From Parvibaculum sp. (lineage in GTDB: Bacteria; Pseudomonadota; Alphaproteobacteria; Parvibaculales; Parvibaculaceae): a stretch of 57,338 bases of DNA. Under the pieces are notes generated by a model. The model saw only the letters and a list, made by a program, of their open reading frames with translations, ran no database searches and was not told where the DNA came from. The position numbers and the translations under genes are program-made. The stretch lies in contig NZ_JAUYUS010000083.1 of NCBI RefSeq assembly GCF_030694575.1, forward strand, positions 1 through 57,338, read 5' to 3'. Positions 24,754 to 33,900 of this stretch are shown one piece after another; the first letter of the stretch is position 1; each line of letters begins with the position of its first letter.

Positions 24754-24782
24754 ATGTGGGGATTGCGTGACACTGTTGCAAG
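24754..24782 (-). promoter_or_regulatory. RpoH (sigma-32)-like promoter of hsp20
   Basis: On the minus strand, -35 CTTGCA (24782-24777), a 15-base spacer and -10 CCCCACAT (24761-24754), close to the heat-shock consensus CTTGAA / CCCCAT. It predicts a leader of about 60 bases. Confidence 0.6.
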
Positions 24783-24918
24783 CAGCAGGGTCACACGGCC
24801 GGAAACCCTTCATTTCCCGGCGGTTACGAGGCGGAAATTGCCTCGCGGCCTTGAAATGAACACCCCGCAGGTCGAAGTCAGAGAGGGAGGCGGACCCAAG
24901 CGAAAGGACGACCGAACC

Positions 24919-25533
24919 ATGCTCGAACTTCCTCCCCTTCCCTATTCCCAGGACGCCCTTGCGCCGCATGTCTCCGCGGAGACGCTTTCCTTTCACTACG
25001 GCAAGCATCACAAGGCCTATGTCGACAAGGCCAACGGGATGATCGAGGGCACCGATCTCGACGGTCTCGGCCTCGTACCGCTGATCCGCAAGGTGGCGGG
25101 CGACGCTTCGAAGAAGTCCCTCTTCAACAACGCCGCGCAGGTCTGGAACCACGATTTCTATTGGCATTCCATGTCGCCCAAGGGCGGCGGCAAGCCGAAG
25201 GGCGCGCTCGCGGACCGGATCGAAAGCGATCTCGGCGGTTACGACAAATTCGCGGAAACCTTCAAGGACACCGCCATGGCGCAGTTCGGCTCGGGTTATT
25301 GCTGGCTCGTCCTGTCGGACGGCAAGCTGAAGGTCTACAGCACCGCCAATGCCGAGACGCCGATCGCGGCCGCGAAGGACGTGCCCCTCCTCACCACCGA
25401 TGTCTGGGAGCACACCTACTACCTCGACTACCAGAACAAGCGGCAGGACTATCTCGACGCCTTCCTGAAGAACCTCGTCAACTGGGAGTTCGCGGAAGCG
25501 AATTTCGAGAAGGCGGATCTCCAGACCGCCTGA
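24919..25533 (+). CDS. sodB: Superoxide dismutase [Fe]
   Basis: Converts superoxide to H2O2 and O2 in the cytoplasm. 204 residues. Metal ligands: H in LSFHYGKHHKAYV, H in QVWNHDFYWHSM, and D/H in DVWEHTYYLDYQNKR. AQFGSGYCWLV with the Gln/Gly context points to Fe rather than Mn. The ATG (MLELPPLPYSQDALAPHVS) follows an AAAGGA site at a slightly long distance. Close to iron uptake genes. Confidence 0.94.
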   Translation: MLELPPLPYSQDALAPHVSAETLSFHYGKHHKAYVDKANGMIEGTDLDGLGLVPLIRKVAGDASKKSLFNNAAQVWNHDFYWHSMSPKGGGKPKGALADRIESDLGGYDKFAETFKDTAMAQFGSGYCWLVLSDGKLKVYSTANAETPIAAAKDVPLLTTDVWEHTYYLDYQNKRQDYLDAFLKNLVNWEFAEANFEKADLQTA

Positions 25534-25671
25534 CCTCCGGTCCGGGCGAACGAATAATGACCGGGGACAAGCCCGGCGCCTGTTTCGACGTCGAAATAGA
25601 AATCCTCACCCGCGAAAATGGCGCGTGCGATTCTCGCCTGACGATTCGCGGGGGAGCGCCGGACATGCAAA

Positions 25672-25698
25672 ACCGGGGACAAGTTTTTTGTCCCCGGT
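25672..25698 (-). terminator. Terminator of the ferric-binding protein gene
   Basis: Arms ACCGGGGACAA / TTGTCCCCGGT with a 5-base loop; on the minus strand the stem is followed by TTTTGC. It lies 62 bases past the stop of the substrate-binding gene and may also stop sodB readthrough. A second exact copy of ACCGGGGACAA sits at 25560-25570. Confidence 0.75.
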
Positions 25699-25710
25699 CT
25701 GCATCGGTCC

Positions 25711-25740
25711 TCATGACATTTTTATGACATTCTCGTGACA
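25711..25740. repeat. Three 11-bp-spaced TGACA repeats (Pho-box-like array)
   Basis: T(C/T)(A/G)TGACA occurs at 25711, 25722 and 25733, exactly 11 bases apart. On the minus strand this reads TGTCA(C/T)-N5 repeats, the layout of PhoB boxes. It lies just 3' of the ferric-binding protein gene, with no obvious target gene downstream on the minus strand. Confidence 0.55.
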
Positions 25741-25759
25741 GCCGGCCGTTTCGGGCTGT

Positions 25760-26785
25760 CTATTTCCAGCCGGCGCGGTCGAAAATCCGTACGGCTTCCG
25801 CCTGATTTTCGCCGAGCGCGCTCGCGTTCAGCTCGTCTTCCTTGAAATCGTCCGTACCCGGAACAGGCGATATTTCCGTGATGCCGGGCACTGCCGTGTA
25901 TTCATGGTTCTGTTCGGTAAAGGCGTGCTGCGCCCAGTCGCTCGACAGGAACTCTATGAATTTAATGGCGTTTTCGCGGTTCGGCGCATGCTTCAGGACG
26001 CCCGCGCCGCTCAGGTTCACATGTGTGCCGCGGCCGTTCTGGTTCGGAAAGATGAGGCCGACCTTCTCCGCCGCCGCGCGATCCTGCGCATTGTCCGAGC
26101 CGAGCATGCGTCCGACGTAATAGGTATTCACCAGCGAAACCCGGCATTCTCCCGCCGCGACGGCCTTCACGTTCGAGGTATCGTTGCCCTCCGGCTGCCG
26201 CGCAAAATTCGCAACGACGCCTTTCGTCCATGTTTCCGCTGCTTCCTTTCCTTCGTGTTCGATGATCGAGGCGAGCAGCGAGACGTTGTAGATGTTGGAC
26301 GAAGAACGCATGCACAGCATGCCTTTGTTCGACGGGTCGGCGAGATCGGCATAGGTTTCCAGTTTGTCCGGACGCCCCATTTCCTTGTTGTAGATGATGA
26401 TGCGCGCGCGCTTCGAGAGGCCAAACCACAGGCCATCCGGGTGGCGCAGATGCGCGGGGATGCGCGTCTCCAGCACCTCCGACTTCACGGGCGAGAAAAG
26501 GTTCTTCTCTTCCGCGCGCCACAGCCGCCCCGCATCGACCGTGATCAACAGGTCCGCCGGGCTCTGCTTTCCTTCGCGTTCGATGCGCGCAATCAGTTCA
26601 TCGCTGTCGCCTTCGATCAGGTTCACGCGAATACCCGTCTGCTCGGTGAACCTGTCGTAAAGCTCGAGGTCGGTGTCGTAGTGACGGGCCGAGTAGATGT
26701 TGACTTCCTTCGTCTCCGCCCGCGCGCCGACGGCAACGGTGAGAGCGAAAGCGACGAAGAGGACAGCAGCGAACAGGCGATGCAT
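25760..26785 (-). CDS. Fe(3+) ABC transporter substrate-binding protein
   Basis: Periplasmic ferric iron-binding protein of the FbpA/FutA/IdiA type, 341 residues with a signal peptide ending VGARAET. Key features: EVNIYSARHYDTDLELYDRFTEQTG, LLITVDAGRLWRAE and the paired iron-ligand tyrosines in LVNTYYVGRM. The ATG at 26785 (MHRLFAAVLFVAF) is chosen for the signal peptide. A Fur-like box lies just upstream. It is cut off from the permease gene, which is divergent beyond the ATPase gene. Confidence 0.93.
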   Translation of the reverse strand: MHRLFAAVLFVAFALTVAVGARAETKEVNIYSARHYDTDLELYDRFTEQTGIRVNLIEGDSDELIARIEREGKQSPADLLITVDAGRLWRAEEKNLFSPVKSEVLETRIPAHLRHPDGLWFGLSKRARIIIYNKEMGRPDKLETYADLADPSNKGMLCMRSSSNIYNVSLLASIIEHEGKEAAETWTKGVVANFARQPEGNDTSNVKAVAAGECRVSLVNTYYVGRMLGSDNAQDRAAAEKVGLIFPNQNGRGTHVNLSGAGVLKHAPNRENAIKFIEFLSSDWAQHAFTEQNHEYTAVPGITEISPVPGTDDFKEDELNASALGENQAEAVRIFDRAGWK

Positions 26786-26802
26786 GATGCGACCGTGGTT
26801 AT

Positions 26803-26817
26803 TGATAACGATTTTCA
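26803..26817. promoter_or_regulatory. Fur-like iron box
   Basis: TGATAAC-G-ATTTTCA matches the 7-1-7 inverted Fur pattern TGATAAT-N-ATTATCA with two mismatches. It lies 17 bases upstream of the ferric-binding protein ATG, as expected for iron repression. Irr or RirA could use a related site in this class. Confidence 0.65.
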
Positions 26818-26878
26818 ATTGCACCCTAGCGGGGCCGCCTCGCCTGCGCAAGTGAGGGAATCCGCGCTTTCTGTCGCA

Positions 26879-27919
26879 TCAGGCAGCGAAGACAAACGTC
26901 CCGCAGGGGTCGAAGCGCACGGCGACGGTCGTGTCGATCGCTATGCCTTCGAGGCTGGTCACGCGCGCGCGAAGCGGTTCGAGGGCGGGAAAATCGCTGC
27001 TCGTCAGCAGCACCAACCAGTCGCGGCCGAGAAAGCGGACGTCGGCGATGCGAAAGGCTTCCTCCGCCTGGCCCGCCGGCGCCAGCGTCACCGCTTCCGG
27101 CCGCACGATCACTTCCACCTGCGTCCGCTCCGCGAAATCGCTGGCCGGAATAGAGCCATAGGCCGTCACCGCTTCGCCGTTGCCGATGGTCGCCGGAAAA
27201 CGCTGAGCCTCGCCAAACAGCGACGCGACGAGCGCGCTTGCCGGCCGCGCATAGAGTTCTTCCGGCGTCGCACATTGTGCGATCCGGCCGCCTTCCATCA
27301 CGGCGATCCGGTCCGCTATTTCCATCGCCTCCACGGGATCGTGCGTGACGACGAGCGTTATGACGCCTGCCGCTTTCAGGGCGCGCCGCGCCTCCTCGCG
27401 CAAGGCGCGCCGCCGCGTGACGTCGACGCTCGCGAAAGGTTCGTCGAGCAGCATCGCGGCGGGCGACGGCGCCAATGCGCGCGCCAGCGCCACGCGCTGC
27501 TGCTGGCCGCCCGAAAGCGTATGCGGGTAACGATCCTCGAAGCCCGTAAGGCCGACTGCCGCCAGCCTTTCCGCCACGATGGCGCGTATCCGCTCCTTCG
27601 GCTGCCCCGCGACACCGAAAGCGATATTCTCCGCGACCGTCAGATGGGGAAACAGCGCGTGGTCCTGAAAGACCATGCCGAACGACCGTTTTTCCGGCGG
27701 TACGTCGCGTCCCGGCGCCGCCAGCAGCGCCCCGCCCAGGTCGATCGTGCCCTCCTGCAGCGCCTCAAGGCCCGCAGCAAGCCGCAGCAACGTCGTCTTG
27801 CCGCTGCCCGACGGTCCCAGCAAGCACAGGATTTCACCCTGCCGCGCCTCAAGCGAGACCCCGGACAGCACCCTGTGGGCACCGAAACTGTGTCCGACGT
27901 TCCGAAACGTCAGGGCCAT
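26879..27919 (-). CDS. Iron ABC transporter ATP-binding protein
   Basis: ATPase of the ferric uptake system (FbpC-like), 346 residues. Walker A GPSGSGKTT, Q-loop MVFQDHALFPHLTVAENIAFG, signature LSGGQQQRVALARAL, Walker B AAMLLDEPFASVD, switch VVTHDPVEAMEIAD. The C-terminal TOBE domain (VEVIVRPEAVTLAPAG ... AVRFDPCGTFVFA) is present. 93 bases upstream of the substrate-binding gene; divergent from the permease. Confidence 0.92.
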   Translation of the reverse strand: MALTFRNVGHSFGAHRVLSGVSLEARQGEILCLLGPSGSGKTTLLRLAAGLEALQEGTIDLGGALLAAPGRDVPPEKRSFGMVFQDHALFPHLTVAENIAFGVAGQPKERIRAIVAERLAAVGLTGFEDRYPHTLSGGQQQRVALARALAPSPAAMLLDEPFASVDVTRRRALREEARRALKAAGVITLVVTHDPVEAMEIADRIAVMEGGRIAQCATPEELYARPASALVASLFGEAQRFPATIGNGEAVTAYGSIPASDFAERTQVEVIVRPEAVTLAPAGQAEEAFRIADVRFLGRDWLVLLTSSDFPALEPLRARVTSLEGIAIDTTVAVRFDPCGTFVFAA

Positions 27920-28013
27920 GACTACCTCGCAAACCGCGCTACAAGCTGACGCACCTGCAAATGCGTAGCAAAATTACTTTGCCGCCAAGGGCGGTATTTG
28001 TCACAACTGCGCC
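27920..28013. promoter_or_regulatory. Divergent control region between iron ATPase and permease genes
   Basis: 94 bases containing two inverted repeats: GCAAA-N5-TTTGC (27968-27982) and CCGCC-AAG-GGCGG (27982-27994). One may be an iron-responsive operator shared by both directions; no canonical Fur box is visible here. Confidence 0.35.
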
Positions 28014-29729
28014 ATGTCAGTCACGGAAAAAAATCGGTTGCTCCCCGTCCTGACACTTGGGGAGCGGATGAGGCTGCGCTTCGGCTCAGGCTGGACGCTG
28101 GCGGCGCTTGCCGTGGCGCTGGTGGCGCTTGCGCCGTCGCTGACCGTGCTTTGGAGCCTGACGGCCCCCACGAGCGAGAACTGGGCGCACCTGAGCGCGA
28201 CCGTGCTGCCCACCTATATCGGAAACACGCTGAAGCTAATGGCGCTGGTGGCCGTCCTCACGGCGGTCATCGGCGTCGGTACCGCGTGGCTCGCCGTTTC
28301 GACGCGCTTTCCCGGCCAGCGCATTCTCAACTGGGCGCTGGTGCTGCCTCTCGCGACGCCCGGTTACATCGTCGCCTATGTGTACACGGACCTGCTCTCC
28401 TTTGCGGGGCCGGTGCAGACGGCACTGCGTGGCGTGACCGGATGGAGCGCCGCCGACTATTATTTTCCGCCCGTGCGGTCGCTGCCGGGCGCGGCGGTCA
28501 TGCTCAGCCTCGTGCTCTACCCTTACGTCTATCTCCTCGCGCGCACCGCCTTTCAGCGTCAGTCGGCGGCGCTTTTCGACGCAGCGCGGATGCTCGGCGC
28601 GCGGCCATGGCGCGCCTTCATCCGCGTGGCGTTGCCCTGCGCGCGGCCCGCTATCGCCGGCGGACTGGCGCTCGTGCTGATGGAAACCATTTCCGATTTC
28701 GGCGTCGTCGACTATTTCGCTGTGCCGACGCTCACCACCGGCATTTTCCGTACCTGGTTCAATCTCGGCGACGTGCTTGCAGCGGCACAGATAGCGGCAT
28801 GGCTCTTCGTCTTCGCTCTGGCGCTCGTCTTCATCGAGATGGTGAGCCGCCGGGGCCGCGTCGCCAATCCGCTCTCGCGCGATCTGGCGGCGCAGCCGCG
28901 AAAGCTCAAGGGCCTGCGAGCCGCCGGTGCGCTCGCCGCTTGTGCGCTGCCTGTCATCCTCGGCTTCGTCATTCCCGCCCTGGTGCTTCTGCGTTATGCG
29001 ATCATCGAGGGAGATCCGCTGTTCGGCCGGCGTTTCCTCGATTTCGCGTGGAACAGTCTCTCGGTCGCGGCGGTCGCGGCGGCTCTCACGACCGTGCTCG
29101 CCCTTCTTCTCGCCTATGGCGAGCGGTTGCATCCGACGAAATTCAACCGCGTGTCGATCCGGCTCGCGACACTCGGCTATGCGCTGCCCGGCGCCATGAT
29201 CGCCATCGGCATCCTGACGCTTTCGACCGATATCGACCGGGCGTTCGCTGCTTTCGCGAATAAAAGTCTGGATTTCTCGCCCGGTCTTGTTCTCACAGGC
29301 TCCATCGCCGGGCTCGTCTTCGCCTATGTCGCGCGCTTTCTCACCGCGGCCTTCAACGCCACGCATAGCGGGCTCGAGAAAATCCATCCGACGCTCGACG
29401 CCGCGGCGCGGAGTCTCGGTGCGGCACCCAAACGGGTTCTCAGTGCGATCCACGTTCCGCTGCTGCGCGGCGCGCTTGCAAGTGCGGCACTCATCGTTTT
29501 CATCGATGTGATGAAGGAACTTCCGGCGACACTGCTTCTCAGGCCCTTCAATTTCGAAACGCTCGCAACGCGTACCTATCGACTTGCTTCCGACGAGCGG
29601 CTCGCCGAGGCCTCTACGGCCGCGCTTGCCATCGTGGCTTTCGGCCTTGTGCCGACCATCCTGCTCAGCCTGTCCCTCTTCCGCAGCAGCACTCCATCCG
29701 TCCTGGTGCCGAACTACACGGAAAAGTGA
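28014..29729 (+). CDS. Iron ABC transporter permease
   Basis: Inner-membrane permease of the ferric uptake system (FbpB-like), 571 residues made of two fused permease halves with about 12 membrane segments. Each half has an EAA-type loop for the ATPase: AARMLGARPWRAFIRVALP and AARSLGAAPKRVLSAIHVPL. The late FIDVMKELPATLLLRPFNFETLATRTY is typical of the family. Divergent from the ATPase and binding-protein genes. Confidence 0.93.
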   Translation: MSVTEKNRLLPVLTLGERMRLRFGSGWTLAALAVALVALAPSLTVLWSLTAPTSENWAHLSATVLPTYIGNTLKLMALVAVLTAVIGVGTAWLAVSTRFPGQRILNWALVLPLATPGYIVAYVYTDLLSFAGPVQTALRGVTGWSAADYYFPPVRSLPGAAVMLSLVLYPYVYLLARTAFQRQSAALFDAARMLGARPWRAFIRVALPCARPAIAGGLALVLMETISDFGVVDYFAVPTLTTGIFRTWFNLGDVLAAAQIAAWLFVFALALVFIEMVSRRGRVANPLSRDLAAQPRKLKGLRAAGALAACALPVILGFVIPALVLLRYAIIEGDPLFGRRFLDFAWNSLSVAAVAAALTTVLALLLAYGERLHPTKFNRVSIRLATLGYALPGAMIAIGILTLSTDIDRAFAAFANKSLDFSPGLVLTGSIAGLVFAYVARFLTAAFNATHSGLEKIHPTLDAAARSLGAAPKRVLSAIHVPLLRGALASAALIVFIDVMKELPATLLLRPFNFETLATRTYRLASDERLAEASTAALAIVAFGLVPTILLSLSLFRSSTPSVLVPNYTEK

Positions 29730-29811
29730 GGACCGGCACGGGCCCTAACTTCCGGTCCTGCTTGGAAATTTTCCGATGAGCGGTCAAACTGACATATCGT
29801 CATAAATCTGC

Positions 29812-29840
29812 CGGGAGATCGCGCCATTATCTCCCGTTTT
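29812..29840 (+). terminator. Terminator after the iron permease gene
   Basis: Arms CGGGAGAT / ATCTCCCG with a 9-base loop, followed by TTTT. It separates the iron permease from the RND pump genes, 83 bases after the permease stop. Confidence 0.75.
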
Positions 29841-29864
29841 GAAGCTGTCACTGCCGGAGCCCTT

Positions 29865-30923
29865 ATGCGCCGTCTGCTAGCCGTTCTTTTTGCGAGTGCT
29901 GCACTCTGCGCGCCGGCTTTTGCCGAGGAAGCGCCGCAAAACGTCATCGTCGCGCCTGCCGTCTCCGATCGTTTTGTCGACCGGGTCGAGGCGCTGGGCA
30001 CGACCTTCGCCAATGAGAGCGTTGCCATTACGGCCAATGTTTCCGACAAGATTACCGAAATCCACTTCGACGACGGCCAGCAAGTCGAGAAGGGCCAGCT
30101 TCTCGTCGCCTTGCAGCGCGACGAACAGCGCGCGGCACTGGCGGCCGCGGAAGCGGTGCTCTCGGAGCGGCGGACCGCCTACGAGCGGGCCCGCGAACTG
30201 GAAAAGCGCCAATACACGCCGACGGCGCAACTGGAAGAGCGGCGAGCGGCTCTGCGCGAAGCGGAAGCCAATCGCGATGCCGCCGCATCGCGGCTCGCCG
30301 ACCGTGAAATCCATGCGCCTTTCGAGGGCGTGGTCGGCCTCCGCACCATCAGCCTCGGCATGCTGGTGACACCGGGCGACGTCATCACGACACTTGACGA
30401 TCTCGACCCGATCAAACTCGACTTCACCGTACCCGCCGCCTATCTCTCGACGATCCGCCCCGGTCTCGAAATCGTCGCCACCACGACCGCCCTTCCCGAC
30501 CGGACATTCCACGGCGAGATCCGCAGCGTTTCGACGCAGGTGGACCGGGTCACGCGCTCGATCACGGCACGCGCGCTGATCGAGAACAAGGATCATGTCC
30601 TGAAGCCCGGCCTGCTGATGGTCCTGCAGCTTCTGAAGAATCCGCGCGAGGCCACCGTCATTCCCGAAGAAGCGCTAGTGCCGTCCGGCACGCGCAACTT
30701 CGTTTTCGTGGTCAACGGCGATGTCGCGGCACGGCGCGAGGTGACGACCGGCGCGCGACGGCCGGGCGAGGTGGAAATATTGAGCGGGCTGGCACCCGGC
30801 GAGCGTGTCGTCACGCATGGCACGATGCGGCTGCGCGACGGGCAGAAGGTCAGCATCGTCCGGGAGGAGACGGGGGAACGCGCGCTTGGCCGCGTTCTCG
30901 ACGAAACCACGACGGTGCGGTAA
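29865..30923 (+). CDS. RND efflux periplasmic adaptor (system 1)
   Basis: Membrane fusion protein linking an RND pump to an outer-membrane channel. 352 residues with a cleavable signal (LCAPAFAEE). Lipoyl half-motifs ITEIHFDDGQQVEKGQLLVAL and ADREIHAPFEGVVGLRTISLG flank a coiled-coil hairpin (AAAEAVLSERRTAYERAREL ... EANRDAAASRL); beta-barrel and membrane-proximal domains follow. No outer-membrane TolC-type gene is nearby. 15 bases before the pump gene. Confidence 0.92.
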   Translation: MRRLLAVLFASAALCAPAFAEEAPQNVIVAPAVSDRFVDRVEALGTTFANESVAITANVSDKITEIHFDDGQQVEKGQLLVALQRDEQRAALAAAEAVLSERRTAYERARELEKRQYTPTAQLEERRAALREAEANRDAAASRLADREIHAPFEGVVGLRTISLGMLVTPGDVITTLDDLDPIKLDFTVPAAYLSTIRPGLEIVATTTALPDRTFHGEIRSVSTQVDRVTRSITARALIENKDHVLKPGLLMVLQLLKNPREATVIPEEALVPSGTRNFVFVVNGDVAARREVTTGARRPGEVEILSGLAPGERVVTHGTMRLRDGQKVSIVREETGERALGRVLDETTTVR

Positions 30924-30938
30924 CGGAGATATTTTGGC

Positions 30939-33900
30939 ATGAAGCTCTCCGACATCTCGGTGACGCGGCCCGTCTTCGCCGCTGTTATCAGCCTCCTCCT
31001 CGTCGCTTTCGGGCTCGTCGCCTTCGACCGTCTGCCGCTGCGCGAGTATCCCGATATCGACCCTCCCGTGGTTTCGATCACGACCGACTATCGGGGCGCG
31101 GCGGCTGCGGTCGTGGAAACCCGCATCACGGAACGCATCGAAGAACGCATCGCCGGCATTGAGGGCATCGCCTTCATCCAGTCTTCCAGTCAGGACGGCC
31201 GTTCGCGCATCACGATCGAATTCAACCCCGGGCGCGACGTCGACGCCGCGGCGAACGATATTCGGGACCGCGTGTCGGGCATTCTCGATGACCTGCCCAC
31301 CGAAGCCGATCCGCCGGACATCCAGAAGGTCGATTCAAGCGACGACGTCATCATGTGGCTCAACGTCGTGAGCGACCGCATGAACGTGCTCGAACTGACG
31401 GACTATGCCGAGCGGCATCTCGTCGACCGTTTCTCGACGCTCGACGGCGTTGCGCGGGTCCGGCTCGCCGGTGCGCGCAGCTATGCGATGCGCATCTGGC
31501 TCGACCGGACGGCACTTGCCGCGCGCGCGTTGACGGTCGGCGATGTCGAGCGGGCGTTGCTGGCGGAGAACATCGAGCTGCCGGCTGGGAACATCGAGTC
31601 CACGCAACGCCAGTTCACCGCACGCGTCGAGCGGACCTATCGCACCGCGGAGGATTTCGGCCAGCTCGTGCTGGGGCAAGGCGCGGACGGCTATCTGGTG
31701 CGGCTCGGCGATGTCGCCCGCATCGAGCGCGCGGCGGCGGAAGACCGGACCTTCTTCCGCGGCAATGAAATGCCGATGATCGGGCTCGGCATCATCAAGC
31801 AATCCACGGCCAACACGCTCACCGTGACGGACGGCGCCAAAGCCGAGGCCGCCCGGCTCGCCCCGTCGCTGCCGGAAGGGCTTGAATTCAAGCAGAGCTA
31901 CGACAGCAGCGTCTTTATCGAAGGGGCGATTTCGGAGGTCTACAAGACGCTTGGCATCGCCATCGTGCTCGTCGTGCTGACGATTTTCGTCTTTCTGGGC
32001 AGCGCGCGGGCAACGCTGGTGCCGGCCGTCACCGTACCGGTATCGATCATCGCCACGTTTCTCGTCCTTTACGTGGCGAGCTTCTCGATCAACCTGCTGA
32101 CGCTGCTGGCGCTCGTGCTTGCGATCGGCCTTGTCGTGGACGACACGATCGTCGTGCTGGAGAATATCTACAGACGGATGGAAGAAGGCGCGACGCCGCT
32201 TGTCGCCGCCTATTACGGAGCGCGGCAAGTCGGATTCGCGGTTATCGCGACCACCATTGTCGTGATGGCGGTGTTCGTTCCGCTGACCTTCATAGAGGGC
32301 GAAGTGGGCCGTCTCTTCTCCGAGTTCGCCATTACCATGGCGGCAGCCGTCGGCTTCTCCAGCATCGTCGCGCTTACCCTGTCGCCGATGCTGGCATCGA
32401 AAATTCTGAAGCCGACATCCAATCATACGAAGTTCAACATCTGGGTGGACAAGACTTTCGACAAGACCAAGGAGATTTACGCCCGCGCTCTCAACCGGAC
32501 CCTGGCGCATCCCCTTCCCGTCTTTGCCGTCTTCGCCGTCCTGATGGTTTCCGCCTATGGTCTATTCACCGTCATTTCCTCGGAATATGCGCCGCGCGAG
32601 GATCGCGGCACGTTTTTTGTGATGGTGAATGCGCCGGAAGGTTCTTCCTACGCCTACATGGAAGCCTACATGACGGAGATCGAGAAGCGCCTGATGCCTC
32701 TGGTGGAGGGCGGCGAAATAAGCCGTTTGCTCGTCCGCGCGCCGCGCTCCTTCGGAACCACATCGACCTTCAACGACGGCATCGCCGTGGTCGTGCTCGA
32801 AGACTGGGGAAAGCGGCGATCCGCCTGGGACATCATGAACGACATCCGCGCGCGCACCGGCGATTTGCCCGGCGTGACGGTTTCGCCGGTGATGCGGGCC
32901 GGGTTCGGCGGCGGCATCTCGAAGCCGGTTCAGTTCGTGATCGGCGGCGGCACATATGACGAACTGCGGGACTGGCGCGACACGCTGCTGGCCGCAATCG
33001 ACGAGGATAATCCGGGTCTCGTCAACATCGATCACGACTACAAGGAGACGAAGCCACAGCTGCGTGTGGAGATCGACCGGAACAGCGCCGGCGATCTCGG
33101 TGTCACGGTCGAGAACGTCGGGCGGACGCTTGAGACGATTTTCGGTTCGCGCCTCGTCACCACCTATATCGAGAATGGCGAGGAATACGACGTCATTCTC
33201 GAAGGCGAGCGCTCCAGCCAGCGCACGCCGAGCGACATGAGCAACGTCTTCGTTCGTTCGGAGCGGTCCGGACAGCTTATCCCCATTGCCAATCTCGTGA
33301 CGGTCAGCGAAATGGCGGGCCCGGCGAGCCTCAACCGCTACAATCGGGTGCGTTCGATCACCATCGAAGCGGAACTGGCGGATGGCTATGCGCTTGGCGA
33401 CGCCCTCAACTATCTCGAGGGGCTGGTGCGCGAGAAGCTGCCGCCGGGCGTGACCATCGACTACAAGGGGCAATCTCTCGATTTCATCGACTCGGGCAGC
33501 GCGCTCGCCTTTGTTTTCATCCTCGGCGTCGTCGTCGTTTTCCTCGTGCTCGCGGCGCAGTTCGAGAGCTTCGTGCACCCGGTCGTCATCATCACCACGG
33601 TACCGCTCGCCATCACCGGCGGATTGCTTGGCATCTGGCTCACCGGCGGCACGCTCAACCTCTACACACAGATCGGTCTCATCATGCTGGTCGGCCTTGC
33701 CGCCAAGAACGGCATCCTGATCGTCGAATTCGCCAACCAGCTACGCGACGAAGGACAGGAATTCCGGGAAGCGCTGGTGGAGGCCGCCGGCATCCGGCTT
33801 CGGCCAATCCTCATGACCGCGATCACCACGGCGGCGGGCGCCATTCCACTCATTCTTTCATTCGGTCCCGGCGCGGAGACGAGAGCCGCAATCGGCGTCG

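Noticed and set aside
25478-25714. Minus-strand small frames downstream of the Pho-like array
   Set aside because: Overlap sodB antisense and the terminator; Arg/Ser/Pro-rich with no family features, so the array has no convincing target gene.
25557-25727. A small plus-strand frame (MTGDKPGACF...) after sodB
   Set aside because: It spans the terminator hairpin, lacks a good ribosome binding site and resembles nothing known.
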